64,000 nt of DNA, taken from positions 496,001 through 560,000 of the forward strand of contig WFMF01000015.1 in NCBI GenBank assembly GCA_011033025.1. Direction: 5' to 3'. The translations under genes and the position numbers were made by a program. The first letter of the stretch is position 1, and each line of letters starts with the position of its first letter. The stretch is from Beroe forskalii. Taxonomy: Eukaryota > Ctenophora > Nuda > Beroida > Beroidae. This document shows, piece by piece, positions 50,863 to 63,628 of this stretch. Under the pieces are notes generated by a model, which was given only the letters and a program-made list of their open reading frames with translations, ran no database searches and had not been told where the DNA came from.

Positions 50863-53800
50863 TGCAAGATGGCAGTTTTTAGCAGTTTCATTTATATTTT
50901 GATACATACAATCTCTTTGGTCGAGAGAGACATTTCTGAAGAGACAATCATTTTGCATTCAGTTACGGGTACTGTTTGGCAAATGACAAGCTTATATCAT
51001 TTGAATTGATGGATAACAAGAAAACTTCACCAGATTATCCCAGATAACTGAGTTTGAAATGACATCAATGCACTTCTTTTCATCCAAGGCCGCCATTCCG
51101 TCAGTACAACTAAAAGTGTATAGCGCTGAACTCTGATAATTGTACAGGTTTCAAGCTCGTGTTTGAGTGCCCAAATTATGGCGTCACCCAATTCGTGCCT
51201 GTTTGAGTTTTTATTTCGCGGGTTTCACTTTTGCGTCCTGAAACCGGAGTGGAATTGATGGCTGCTCTATTATTCAGTATTATTTGTATTTCATTTAAAA
51301 ACTTTTACATGAATGTTTCTCTTGTTTTAATACTTTTCTGTTCCAAGAAATCCCAAAAATATTCCGAATTGAATACAAATTATGAATCGTGAATTTCCAC
51401 GAAGAATCATCTATTATCTAAATACTCCAAACTCCCACAACTTGAACTAGTTTTGTTTTGATTTGCCGCGTTCGCTAGTGACGATCACAACTCCCAACAC
51501 ACAGATATGCTGCATCTTATTATATTCAATCGTTATAAAACATGAAAAATGTTGATTAGATCATAGGAAAGTGGCAAGCAGAAGGAGAGAGAAAGAGAAC
51601 AGTCCGTTCAAGAGCTCAACGAACACTGCTATTTAAATAAAGTTATTATATGTGTTTTGATGGAAAGTACTTGCAGGATAGACACGGTTTTAAAATGAAG
51701 AGTTTAGAGGAGTGTCGATAAAAACAAAGGATGAGAATTATCTCGGAGTGTAATAATCGAGACAAATCAACGCAAAGCTCATTAGAGCATTAAAAAGTTA
51801 ACGTTTTAATTAGACGTGAGTAAGATGTTAATAATTTCACGGAACCTAGAAATGCTAGAATTATAGACGAAATAGATCTCAATTTTTACTACTTTACAAA
51901 GAAAAGTAAAAACTTTAGAAAGGTGGTTTTTATCTTTGAAGAAACTGGAGAATAGGAAGGAATAAAATATGTTCTTTGGGACAATTCATTGGCACTGACT
52001 TGTTAAGTTTTTTCATGGATCAGGGATTCGAATGGAATATACAGTTCAGTTTTCATTATAATGTGTAATATTTCGATGTATCAATCTCTCATACAACTCG
52101 TTACTAGCTTATACTAGCATGGCTCGTGTGATTAACAGTGCAACTCATGTTGGCTAGGCGTCGCAAACTCACATGTCACATGCCTGCCTGCTGCTAGATA
52201 TACAGGCGGATCTAATGACGTCATTATCATAGCACAAAGTGGTGAGTTGATGACGTTGGAAAGGGTATTTGGTCGGTGGGCGAGGTTTGATGGTGGTCAC
52301 CGAGCCAAGAATTAAATGAACATATGTTGTGTGATACATTTACACCCCGCGCACGAAAAATAGGCGGTTATTTTCAACAATTTGGCAGCGCGCACACCGT
52401 AAATGACGTCATTTCGACTGCAATTTATTCTGAGCGAATATTATTACCGTTCACGCGACAGTGTGTGAGTTGCGGTGTTACTCCTATGACTTTGACAGCA
52501 GCAACTCACCATTCTAAACCCTGATAGTGACACTGTGTCTAAACGCCTCTGATTGGCATGTGGAAGCTGTGTATACATTTCAGCACATGACACTGAAAAC
52601 ATGGTCTGTTTTGAACGTCATTTCAAAATATCATCTGCACATATTTACAATTTACCAGACTTGTATAAGTGCGTATAAAGCCACCTGAGAATAACTGTTC
52701 AAATCATTGTTAAATCCGTTGCAAAAATCACACTATATTGTGAATCAGGCTAAGTTTTAAATGGAATACTGTGAATAATATTCATACATAAATACTACAA
52801 CTCATGTCTTAAGAAAGTTTAGATTCCACTGTGGAGATTGCGTCATAATATGAATGTACAATGACGTATGGTCGTATATATGAAACGATATACACAGCGG
52901 ATTTAATGTACACAATTAAGTATGATTCATAGTACATAAAGCATATAAATATGCGCTGTAATACCACCATTTATATCTTTACATAGGATGACGACACTGT
53001 GTATTTTGTATAGAGTATTCGTCATTATCTTTGTCATTTAGTTTTACACTACATTATATATAATGTGCAGTAATTAACTTGGCTAATGATTTGGAGCTAT
53101 GAGATCATCCAATAGCTCAATAGGTGGTGCTCGCCAAGTTTTCCTATGGTATGATAACGATGATAAGAACTATGTGGAATGATGTACCTATTTGATATAG
53201 CACCAAATCTGTGGGAATAAAAAACATTACTTCATTATTAACCATTTGCCAATTATGGCTGACTATGTTTAGGTAGAATACCAGTGCAAGGTAACATGAG
53301 GCCAAATTAGAAACAAGAAGAAATAAAAAAGAACGAGAAAGAATTGGCAGACACATGCCAAATTATAAACAGTCCACAGAATAAATCAGTTTGATTTTAG
53401 AAAGATTTTAAATTCTTGAATTTGACTCAAATCCCCCCTCACTCTCCATCCTTTCACCCCCTCCCCCATATTTGGACGGATATTCTTACATTTAGAACGT
53501 GCTGTACTTTGGGAGTTGACAATTATTCGACGATGTAGAAAATATCCCTGATAAATTCTAACATTTAAAACGCGTGTACGCGTCTAGACAGCAAATCAAA
53601 ACACACTGTCTTGTGAGTGTGTTATGGCAGGGGAGGGAGAATCACGTTTAAAATGTGAAATGTGGAGGCGGTGGGGTGTCAATAACACACCACGGTAAAG
53701 TGTGATAATGACGTCATTACTACTCGACATTGTGTGGGCAGAGCAGTGAGTGGTTTTTAAAACACTTCACGCATAACAGAGACTGATTAATTAAACACAA

Positions 53801-54003
53801 GATAAAGAACAGTTAAAAGACGTGTATTATTGACAGAGATACGTGTAGAGAAAGCTACGGTCCCTTGACAACGCTTATGAACCAAATAAACAATACAGGA
53901 ATCACAAAAATGATTGCCTCACTCTTCCACTAAAGTCCATCTAGCACTTTAGTAAAAGAGCAAATCTCTCAAAATCTAAATAATCTAGATTTCGGACGAT
54001 ACC
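50863..54003. other. AT-rich non-coding stretch; MITE remnants near 52.2 kb
   Basis: No gene supported. 52206-52260 (ggcggatctaatgacgtcat ... gagttgatgacg) matches the core of the fold-back at 13179-13273. 52345-52420 has another aaaaataggcgg and gacgtcatt block. 53700-53720 has tgacgtcatt. The rest is unremarkable. Confidence 0.55.
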
Positions 54004-54010
54004 GGCTGAA

Positions 54011-57000
54011 TATGGTGGCCGAGGTGGCTAATGGCTTTTTTTAAGCAATTTTTATTGTAATAAAAGTAAAATCAACCTAAAATCAAAATAAAATCAAAAT
54101 AAAACCAAAATGAAATGAAAATAGAATGAAAATGAAATAAAAATGAAATGAAAATTTTAAAAAATCAAAATGAAAATCAAAATAAAATACAATCAAAGTA
54201 AAACCAAAATTAAATCAAAATAAAATCAAAATAAAACCAAAATTAAAATAAATAAAACCATTTTAAAATGAAAATAAAATGAAAACGAAATGAAAACGAA
54301 ATGAAAATGAAAGTAAAATGAAAATAAAAGTAAAATGAAAATAAAATAAAAATAAAACCAGAATAAAACCAAAGTAAAACCAAAGTAAAATAAAACCATT
54401 TTAAAATGAAAATAAAATGAAAATAAAATGAAAATAAAATGAAAATAAAATGAAAACGAAATGAAAATGGAAGTAAAATCAAAATAAAACAAAATAAAAG
54501 TAAAACCAAAATTAAATCAAAATAAAATCAAAATAAAATCAAAATAAAATCAAAATAAAATCAAAATAAAATCAAAATAAAATCAAAATAAAACTAAAGT
54601 AAAATAAAAAATAAAACCATTTAAAAATTTTGAGTTTAAAAAAAATAAATAAAGTAAATTAAAGAAAAAAAAAAAAAAAAAAAAAACGTGAAAAAAAATT
54701 CGAAAAAATTTTGAAAAAAATCGCTCATGGCCGAGGTGGCTAATCTAGAATCTACAGCGCGCGCTGTATGAAAATTCGTGCGCAACAAAAGTTATGTTAA
54801 AGGAGTCCGCGCTCACTGACCCATATCTCAAGATCCACAAATAGTAGAGACATGATCGAGGTCACGTTTTGTTCATCTAAGACAGGAGTAGGCAATTGGC
54901 TATAAGAGAAGTTATGATGACGTCATTATGATGTCATTATGACGTCATCAACTTAGCGAAATTTTCTTGCTTGTTTAGCGAAAATAGGTCATCTTTGTGC
55001 GCATTTTTGACCAAGAAGGAATGGAGATAGCTCAGAAATGTTGAAAAAAAATCGTTAGTTGGAAATTTAAAGAGCTTTCAGAAAATCATACGGATCATTG
55101 GGCTATCTCGATTTTTTCATCGAGATATACGCGATTTTCTAAGGCACGGTGAAAAATCGATTTTGAAGTTTTTAGAAGAAAACTTAAACGAGTGACATGT
55201 CAAAACTTACGACTTATCGTGAGCTGAGACCGGCCAAAGTATATTGGGCTAAGGCGAAATTGTATAGTAGGCTATGTGGGAAATCGATTTGAGCCAATTT
55301 TGTTGCTGTGATGACGTCATCAAAATCGCGTAAAACACTAAAACAACGTATTTTGCGATAGATTGTTATTTTGGGTATTTTGCGCTACTTTGAACATCTC
55401 TTACTCAGCTCAGAGTTTTCATTGTATTATGTTTTACTTCAATACATTGCTTGTAGACCTCGAGATTTAGCTATAAACGAGTTCCGTGGTGAACGGCCGA
55501 AAATGTTGCCATGGGAAGCCTCCAAAGATTGACCGCTAAATTATTGAGATTACATCTATGATGAAAATTTGTACTGTAGCCAGCTATTCTGTGTGATACG
55601 ATGGTAAACTAATGTCTAATAATGGTTTCATATTTCTCGCAGTGATTTGGGAGGGAAATATAAGATGAAATTATGAAGGACGTGAATTCTCGTGGACATT
55701 TTGTAGAAATTCTGGTATTTAAAGAAACTGGTATTTACATTTGAATTTCGACTTGATTACATTGAAACAAGTTCAAATACGATAGTGTATGTGAAATTGA
55801 AGCCAGTTGCTGTTTTCAGCACGTGAGTTTACGTCAATGAGTTGTAGAAATAAAGAATTATGTCAATTTTTATAATTTCAAGTAAGAATAACGTTGTTTT
55901 CGGACTGCACGAGGCTTAAGTAATGTTCGTCCGAACAGAAAAATCGATGACAAAATGGACTGGCCACACCTAATTAAGCATTTAAGCAGGGGTTACCATG
56001 AAAACCGTCCAAAATGTCGGTTATGGAGGTCCTAGTATACATATCCCCGGAACGAAACTTGAAAAGAGATAGAAAACGATGGAAGGAAATGGGTTGAAAT
56101 AAGCGAATTTACATTTGGTGAAACTCTGTTTGCACCATAGTTATAATAGGCGGTTGAGAACGACGTTATTACTATGAAATAAGCGTCTAAATTTTCCCAT
56201 GGGACCGTTTACAAAATTGACGTATTTCTTAATTTCTACAACTCATTGACGTGAACTCACGTGCTGAAAACAGCAACTGGCTTCAATTTCACATAAATTT
56301 ATCGTTTTTGAAGTTGTTTCAATGTAATCAAGTCGAAAATCACGTGTAAATACCAGGCCCGTAGCCAGGATTTTTTTCCGGGAGGGGCCCTTGCACTGCG
56401 AGCGAAGCGAACAAGCTGCGCCAGGGGTCTGGAGGCGCAGCCCCCAGCGGGGTCCAGGGGCGAGCCCCTGCCAGGGGGTTAGGGGGCGGAGCCTCCTAAA
56501 AATTTTAGGGAAATTAGGGTGCTGCAGGATGATTTTTACAATAACGAAATTTACAGGAAATGTACAGGACGATATTTGTCAAAATTAGAGCATCGAAAAA
56601 GTATATACTCAAATATAAACGAGCTATAACAGTCAGAATAAGATTAAACTGCCTCTATTTAACCAAGCCAAAGTTTATAACTATGATTATCAGTCAAAAA
56701 ACTTTTATTCCAACTTTTTTTTGAAATGGTACCTTTTCTTCCGAGGGGGGCTGCAGCCCCCCTAGCCCCCCCCCCTCTGTCTACGGGCCTGGTAAATACC
56801 AGTTTCTTTAAATCCCGTAATTTCTACAAAACTTCCACGAGAATTCACGTGCTTCAAATAACGATTTGACACTTTTTTGACAGGATTAAAACAGACCCAT
56901 ACTTCTCTCATGAGTCGGATACTTAATATATGACTAAGATTTATGTAGTGATGTACAGTATTGCATATGAATTGATTGTGTCGAGAAGAATAAAATTTTA

Positions 57001-58596
57001 GTTTGATTCATAATTTCATCTTATATTTCCCTCCCAAATCACTGCGAGAAATATGAAAACCATTATTAGACATTAGTTCACCATCTTATCACAGAATAGC
57101 TGGCTACAGTGCAAATTTTCGTCATAGATGTAATCTCAATAATTTAGCGGTCAATCTTTGGAGGCTACCCATGGCAACATTTTTTGGCCGTTCACCACGG
57201 AACTCGTTTTATAGCTAAATCTCGAGGTCTTCAAGCAATGTATTGAAGTAAAACATAATACAATGAAAACTCTCTGAGTAAGAGATGTTCAAAGAGATGT
57301 TCAAAGTAGCGCAAAATAACAATCTATCGCAAAATACGTTGTTTTAGTGTTTTTACGCGACTTTGATGACGTCATCACAGCACCAAAATTGGCTCAAATC
57401 GATTTCCCACATAGCCTACTATACAATTTCGCCTTAGCCCAACATACTTGGGCCGGTCTCAACTCATGATAAGTCGTAAGTTTTGACATGTCACTCGTTT
57501 AAGTTTTCTTCTAAAACTTCAAAATCGATTTTTCACCGTGCCTTAGAAAATCGCGTATATCTCGATGAAAAATCGAGATAGCCCAATGATCCGTATGATT
57601 TTCTGAAAGCTTTTAAATTTCCAACTAACGATTTTTCAACATTTCTGAGCTATCTCCATTCCTTCTTGGTCAAAAATGCGCACAAAGATGACCTATTTAC
57701 CTATTTTCGCTAAACAAGCAAGAAAATTTCGCTAAGTTGATGAGGTCATAATGACATCATAATGACGTCATCAGAACTTCTCTTATAGCCAATTACCTAC
57801 TCCTGTCTTAGATGAACAAAACATGACCTCGATCATGTCTCTACTATTTGTGGATCTTGAGATATGGGTCAGTGAGCGCGGACTCCTTTAACATAACTTT
57901 TTGTTGCGCACGAATTTTCATACAGCGCGCGCTGTAGATTCTAGATTAGCCACCTCGGCCATGAGCGATTTTTTTCAAAATTTTTCGAAATTTTTTCATT
58001 TTCATTTTTATTTTTTTTTTTTTTTCTTAAATTTACTTTTGGTTTTTTTTTTCTTTTTTTTTTTAAATTTTGTAAATGGTTTTATTTTTTTTTATTTTAC
58101 TTTAGTTTTATTTTGATTTCATTTTGATTTTATTTTGGTTTTACTTTTATTTTGTTTTATTTTGATTTTACTTTCATTTTCATTTCGTTTTCATTTTATT
58201 TTCATTCTATTTTCATTTTATTTTCATTTTAAAATGTTTTTATTTTACTTTGGTTTTATTCTGGTTTTATTTTGATTTTACTTTTATTTTGATTTTACTT
58301 TCATTTTCATTTCGTTTTCATTTCGTTTTCATTTTTATTTTCGTTTTAAAATGGTTTTATTTCTATTTTACTTTGGTTTTATTTTGATTTTATTTTGATT
58401 TAATTTTGGTTTTACTTTGATTGTATTTTATTTTGATTTTCATTTTGATTTTTTAAAATTTTCATTTCATTTTTATTTCATTTTCATTCTATTTTCATTT
58501 CATTTTGGTTTTATTTTTATTTTATTTTAGGTTGATTTTACTTTGATTACAATAAAAATTGCTTAAAAAATGCCATTAGCCACCTCGGCCACCATA
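54011..58596. mobile_element. Giant fold-back element (4.6 kb including a nested hAT)
   Basis: Arms: left 54011-~55875, right ~56213-58596, reverse complements of each other, around a ~340-bp loop. Ends TATGGTGGCCGAGGTGGCTA with perfect mirror, flanked by GGCTGAA at 54004-54010 and 58597-58603. Each arm begins with ~600 bp of simple aaaat-rich repeat (aaaatcaaaataaaat types), then ~1.2 kb of unique sequence including an internal copy of ggccgaggtggctaat. No transposase. The right arm is split by a hAT MITE at 56354-56791. Open frames in the simple repeats are artefacts. Confidence 0.9.
56354..56791. mobile_element. 438-bp hAT MITE of the CAGGCCCGTA family inside the fold-back
   Basis: Ends caggcccgtagccagg and ctacgggcctg. 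8-bp duplication gtaaatac at 56346-56353 and 56792-56799. The left arm of the fold-back lacks it, confirming a later insertion. Confidence 0.94.
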
Positions 58597-58603
58597 GGCT
58601 GAA

Positions 58604-58979
58604 TTCTGACATTCATTACTCCATGATATGACATTTTTGCGAAGATTTTAAAGGATTGTTGAAAAAATCCACAATATTTTGATATCTGGTACTTCTTACA
58701 CACTCATCCTTATATTTACAGGTCCAGAGGTTTAATTAGTTAATTGAAGAGAACATGCCCCACAGTATATGAGATAATGCAGACTGCAGGGGCTCTGGAG
58801 CAGAGATAAATAAGTAGGCAGTAATCAGATTATTAATTAACTAGACAGATCTGTCTGATACGTGTCATTTCGAGATAACATTCGATAATAATAGGACATG
58901 AGCACGCCTCTTAACCTGATGAGAGGCAATCAGCCATGTAGCCAGGTCTTAATCTTAGTAAGTAACATGACTCGTTAGC
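58604..58979. other. Non-coding spacer; no gene seen
   Basis: Ordinary AT-rich sequence between the fold-back and the 17-bp minisatellite. Confidence 0.5.
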
Positions 58980-59475
58980 AACAGTACTTCGGTAACAAGG
59001 TACCTTATTAACAACGGTTTTCGGTACCATATAAACAACGGTACCGTATAAACAATGGTACCGTATTAACAACGGTACCTTATTAACAACGGTACCTTAT
59101 TAACAACGGTACCTTATTAACAACGGTACCTTATTAACAACGGTACCTTATTAACAACGGTACCTTATTAACAACGGTACCTTATTAACAACAGTACCTT
59201 ATTAACAACGGTAGCTTATTAACAACGGTAGCTTATTAACAACGGTACCTTATTAACAACAGTACCTTATTAACAACGGTACCTTATTAACAACGGTACC
59301 TTATTAACAACGATACCTTATTAACAACGGTACCTTATTAACAACGGTACCCTATTAACAACGGTACCCTATTAACAACAGTACCTTATTAACGACGGTA
59401 GCTTATTAACAACGGTACCTTATTAACAACAGTACCTTATTAACAACGGTACCTTATTAACAATGGTACTTTATT
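58980..59475. repeat. 17-bp minisatellite (ttaacaacggtacctta)
   Basis: About 28 copies of ttattaacaacggtacc, most identical, some with gtagc, cagta or cgata variants. Each unit holds a GGTACC palindrome. The spacing is too short and uniform, with no spacers, for a CRISPR array. Confidence 0.95.
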
Positions 59476-59788
59476 ATTTTACTAAGATTAACGACATATT
59501 AAGCAACACAAATTGAAAACAAACGAGCAGAACTAATGACGAGAGGGCGCAGTGCATGCCTTTATATATGCCACTGACACCACTCAGTACCCAATCAAGC
59601 ATGACGAATAGCGTTACGTGCACATGCCAACCCTATGACGTTGACACCACTCTGCACTTTAACAAGCGTGACGAACAACGGCGTATGCACATTCCACATA
59701 CCAACCCTATGACGTTGACACCACTTTGAACCCAATCAAGTATGACCAAAAATGTTACGTACACATACCGATTTTATGACGTTGACTG
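59476..59788. repeat. Two to three diverged ~95-bp tandem units (tatgacgttgacaccact)
   Basis: The block 'ccaaccctatgacgttgacaccact ... aatcaagcatgacg' occurs near 59570, 59630 and 59700, and a last partial ends at the fold-back's left target duplication. Confidence 0.7.
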
Positions 59789-61338
59789 GGCAAATGACCA
59801 CATTGCAAAATCGCCGACTCGGCGCCCGTCCGGCGCCGATCAGCGCTGATCGGCGCCGATCGGCGCTGATCGGCGCCGATCAGCGCCGGCTAGGCGCCGA
59901 TCGGTGGTACCGCCGATCGGCGCTGATCGGCGCCGATCGGCGCCGATGGGAAATCGGCAACTTTTCATCGGCGGTCGTCGGCGCTGATCGGCGCCGATCA
60001 GCGCCGATCAGCGCCGATCGGCGCCGATCAGCGCCGGCCAGCCCCCGATCGGCGCTGTCGGCGCCGATAAAAACACCTGTATAAGGGAAGCTGTCCGGTG
60101 CATTTTATTCCAGATTTCCCCGTGATTTTCCCATCGGCGCCGATCGGCGCTGATCGGCGCTGATCGGCGCCGATGGAGAATTTTTCTAAATTTTTAAGCT
60201 TTCACAAGAAAATTGGATATCCGCGGGTTTTATCGCATTTGAACGATCAGGATCATGTTATGGTTTGCAATTACATATGTTTTACATGTTTGACGAAATT
60301 AGGATAAGGGTTTGAGTAATTAGGGTTTGGGTTAGGCCTTAGGGTAAGGGTTTGGGTTTGGGATTGGGTTAGGGTTTGGGTTAGGGTTTGGGTTAGGGTT
60401 AGGGTTTGGGTTAGGGTTTGGGTTAGGGTTAGGGTTTTGGTTAGGGTTTGGGTTAGGGTTTGGGTTAGGGTTTGGGTTAGGGTTTGGGTTAGGGTTTGTG
60501 TTTGGTTTGGATGAGGGGCGAGGGTTCGGGTTTGGGTTTGGTTTGGGTAAATGTTTTAGGGTTTGATTTAACCCTTATCAAACCCTAACCCAAACCTAAC
60601 AAAACCCTAACCCAAACCCTAACCCAAACCCTAACCCAAACCTAACCCCAACCCAAACCCTAACCAAACCCTAACCCTAACCCAAACCAAACCCTAACCC
60701 AAACAAGCCTAACCCAATCCCAAACCCAAACCCAAAGGCCCTAACCTAAAAACCTTAAACTCTAATTACTCAAACCCTAATCCTAATTTCGACAAACATG
60801 TAAAACATATGTAATTGCAAACCATAACATGATCCTGGTCGTTCAAATGCTATAAAACCCGCGGATATCCAATTTTCTTGTGAAAGCTTAAAAATTTAGA
60901 AAAATTCTCCATCGGCGCCGATCGGCGCCGATCAGCCGATCGGCGCCGATGGAAAATCACGGGGAAATCTGAATAAATGCACCGGACAGCTTCCTTATAC
61001 AGGTTTTTATCGGCGCTGATCGGCGCCGATCGGGGGCAGATCGGCGCCGACAGCGCCGATCGGGGCTGGCCGGCGCTGATCGGCGCCGATCGGCGCTGAT
61101 CGGCGCTGATCGGCGCCGATCAGCGCCGACGACCGCCGATGAAAAGTTGCCGATTTCCCATCGGCGCCGATCGGCGCCGATCAGCGCCGATCGGCGGTAC
61201 CACCGATCGGCGCCTAGCCGGCGCTGATCGGCGCCGATCAGCGCCGATCAGCGCCGATCGGCGCCGATCAGCGCTGATCGGCGCCGGACGGGCGCCGATC
61301 GGCGCCGAGTCGGCGATTTTGCAATGTGGTCATTTGCC
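59789..61338. mobile_element. Palindromic element of GGCGCC/GATC units with telomere-like core (1550 bp)
   Basis: Ends ggcaaatgaccacattgcaa and exact mirror; 8-bp flanks gttgactg (59781-59788) and gttaactg (61339-61346), one mismatch. Outer arms are dense 10-bp units ggcgccgatc / ggcgctgatc (59810-60050 and mirror), then ~180 bp of unique arm, then (ttagggtttgggttaggg)n meeting its complement (aaccctaacccaaaccctaa) near 60570. The frames through the GC units are artefacts. Confidence 0.88.
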
Positions 61339-61346
61339 GTTAACTG

Positions 61347-61791
61347 CAGCACCCAAGCAATAGATATATCACCGGATATGGTTTGAAACTATACTCTATG
61401 GGCCTCATCCCAAAGTTCGGGATAAGACTGTGTGATATTCCACAATCATGTTTCACTGATCATAACAAATGTTACTGTGGTTATAACAACAATTCGGCTA
61501 GAGAATTTAACTTTGTGGAGTCTCCAGGTGAGGCTATAAGCCTGCTCTGACTGATGCCTCAGCCCTGGCTACGTAGATGGAGGTAATGATTATCTGAGAT
61601 AAGAGCTCTGATAGGAAATGAGATTGTAACTATATAGGTAAATTGCTGGAAATGTCGGTAGCGGGTAGAATTAATTGCTGACGGCTACTGCATGGGTATA
61701 ACTATGATATTTAAAAATTTAAATTCTGATCAGACTATCAGACAACTCATTAAAGAATAAAGTAATGGCATTGATCTATAATTACACTTAA
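61347..61791. other. Non-coding spacer; no gene seen
   Basis: Unremarkable sequence between two inverted-repeat elements. Confidence 0.5.
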
Positions 61792-62737
61792 TAACGGGTG
61801 ATGACTATTTATCTGGAATTATTTCAATGTATTCTTGTGGGCAAATCGAGATCATGTTAGAGCTCAGATGTGATTATTCTGAACCTAAAAAGTCTGCTGA
61901 TTCAGAATAACATCATGAGAAAATTTGAAAACCCTGTTTTCTCATGCTACTGGCCAATTAGTTTGAGAAGGTACAAAAAAATCTTGCACAAATTCAAAGA
62001 TTGACTTCCTGACATATGATCGGAAAATTGCATACAGGAGCATTCCCATCAGTTGCCATCTAGGTTTATTCATGAACTTCGTCAGCTGAGACACTAATGA
62101 AGACCTCTACATGCATTTTTTGTTGAATATCAAGAAAATTCTCGGATTTAAGAGCTAAAATCACGCCAAATTTCTGGAAAAAGGTGTGTGTTTTTTTGCT
62201 ACACCAGGCCTTAAGAAAGTCTTAGAACAGGACCTAGGTGGTCTGAACACTCAGGTTTGATGGCAGGGACCTCATTTAACATAACTCATGTCTTTGGACC
62301 ATTTCCATTCATTGGTATGCAGAAATGTGGATAAACAATTACCCAAAATCGCAGTTTTATGAAAGTGACATTATCCTAAAATTGACGATTTCAAACACGT
62401 TTTAGGTTCCATAGGGTCACCACTGGATAAGTTAGTGATGCTACTTACTGCAGTCACTCTTGAGACCCTCCTGCTCAGAATCATCCCATTGTAAGGCTTA
62501 AATAACACTTTTGGAGATAATTATTGTCATTGAAATTTTGTGCAAGATTTTTTTGAACCTTCTCAAACTAATCGGCCAGTAGCATGGGAAAACAGGGGTT
62601 TCAAATTTTCTCATGATTTTATTCTGAATCAGCAGACTTTTTGGGTCCAGAATAGTCATATTTGAGCTCTGACATGATCTTGATTTGCCCACAAGAATAC
62701 ATTGAAATAGTTCCAGATAATTAGTCATCACCCGTTA
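61792..62737. mobile_element. Inverted-repeat element (about 945 bp) with ~180-bp arms
   Basis: Ends taacgggtgatgacta and mirror tagtcatcacccgtta; arms continue with aattatttcaatgtattctt, ctgattcagaataacatcat and gtttgagaaggt, all mirrored near the right end. The middle has no coding frame. The target duplication is not clear. A truncated relative is at 45030-45790. Confidence 0.85.
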
Positions 62738-63419
62738 ACTCACTTATTACAGCTAATTTAATCTGAACAGTGAATCAGATCACATTCAAATCGGAGACGT
62801 AACGAACGCCAAACTACAGAGGCAGAAATAACATGTATATACACGAGCTGGTACAGTATACACGCGCGCGTGTACCCATTTTGGCGCCCCACTCTATTGG
62901 AATGTGTACATGATCGATATGCGTATCATTTCGTTGCGTGTGTCGTTACATCTCGTCTACATTTTACTTGAAGATATGGTTGTGTATGAGTGTACATCTG
63001 TATCCTTGTACTCTTGTATGATCGTGTATGATTTTTGTGTATACAGCAATCCGGATTCTTTTGCATGAAAGTCACAGTGCAATACCTTTGTGTTTACATC
63101 ATAAAATTCGCGTGTTTACATAAGGTTAAGTTTAATTACACAGTATTAAAAATGCTATTATTCTGTTGCCCTTTTCCTTCCCCATTCAATATTTCTCAGC
63201 CCCGCATTCCACAAAAGGAATTTAAGGAATGTACATTTATTAAATTTATCTCATATTTAGCTCCTTTCTCTCTGCATGATTTTCCGCCATCGCACACAGC
63301 GTGTATTTTGCACATAATAATATGTGTGAGACGTAGAGTGTGCCACTACGTCATTCTAAGATTCTGAGGAGCCACCTGGTCCAAGTATTCCACACACCAC
63401 AGCATTCGCTCCGCCACAC

Positions 63420-63584
63420 CAGCCAATGGCAGCCCAGCATTCGTGTCACGTGACATGCCTCGTCCAATCATATGTGTCCCTTTATTGTGCGATAAAACAC
63501 GTGTTGTGATTACACAGATTAAATTCTGAAGCCATTATCGTGTACCACTGAGCTAAGGGTGGTTTGAAAGCTGTTTTTAGTGAG
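63420..63584 (+). promoter_or_regulatory. Probable promoter of the gene starting at 63585
   Basis: CCAAT at 63423-63427 and 63464-63468, a TCACGTGA palindrome at 63446-63453 and a second CACGTG E-box at 63498-63503, within 170 bp upstream of a plausible initiator ATG. 62738-63419 before it shows no gene. Confidence 0.5.
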
Positions 63585-63628
63585 ATGGAGCGGACTCCAA
63601 GTCGGCTTCGAGAAATGACAAGCGATCT
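63585..63628 (+). CDS. Candidate first coding exon (MERTPSRLREMTSDL), gene unknown
   Basis: ATG in gtgagATGG context; 14 codons plus two bases, then a consensus donor gtgagt at 63629. The short basic start MERTPSRLREMTSDL looks cytoplasmic, with no signal peptide. The remaining 370 bases of the window are intron-like. Identity cannot be judged from 15 residues. Confidence 0.5.

Noticed and set aside
54226-54509. Phe/Tyr/Ile-rich reverse frames resembling membrane proteins
   Set aside because: Translations of aaaataaaat simple repeats in the fold-back arm; the mirror arm gives the same.
58980-59475. CRISPR-like array
   Set aside because: 17-bp units are directly tandem without spacers and the genome is metazoan.
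60300-60780. Chromosome end or telomere
   Set aside because: The telomere-like repeats are degenerate, head to head and enclosed by a transposon-like palindrome with flanking duplication.
59752-61363. Arg/Ala/Asp-rich frames in the GGCGCC/GATC arms
   Set aside because: Decamer repeat translations that differ between mirrored arms and cross the element ends.
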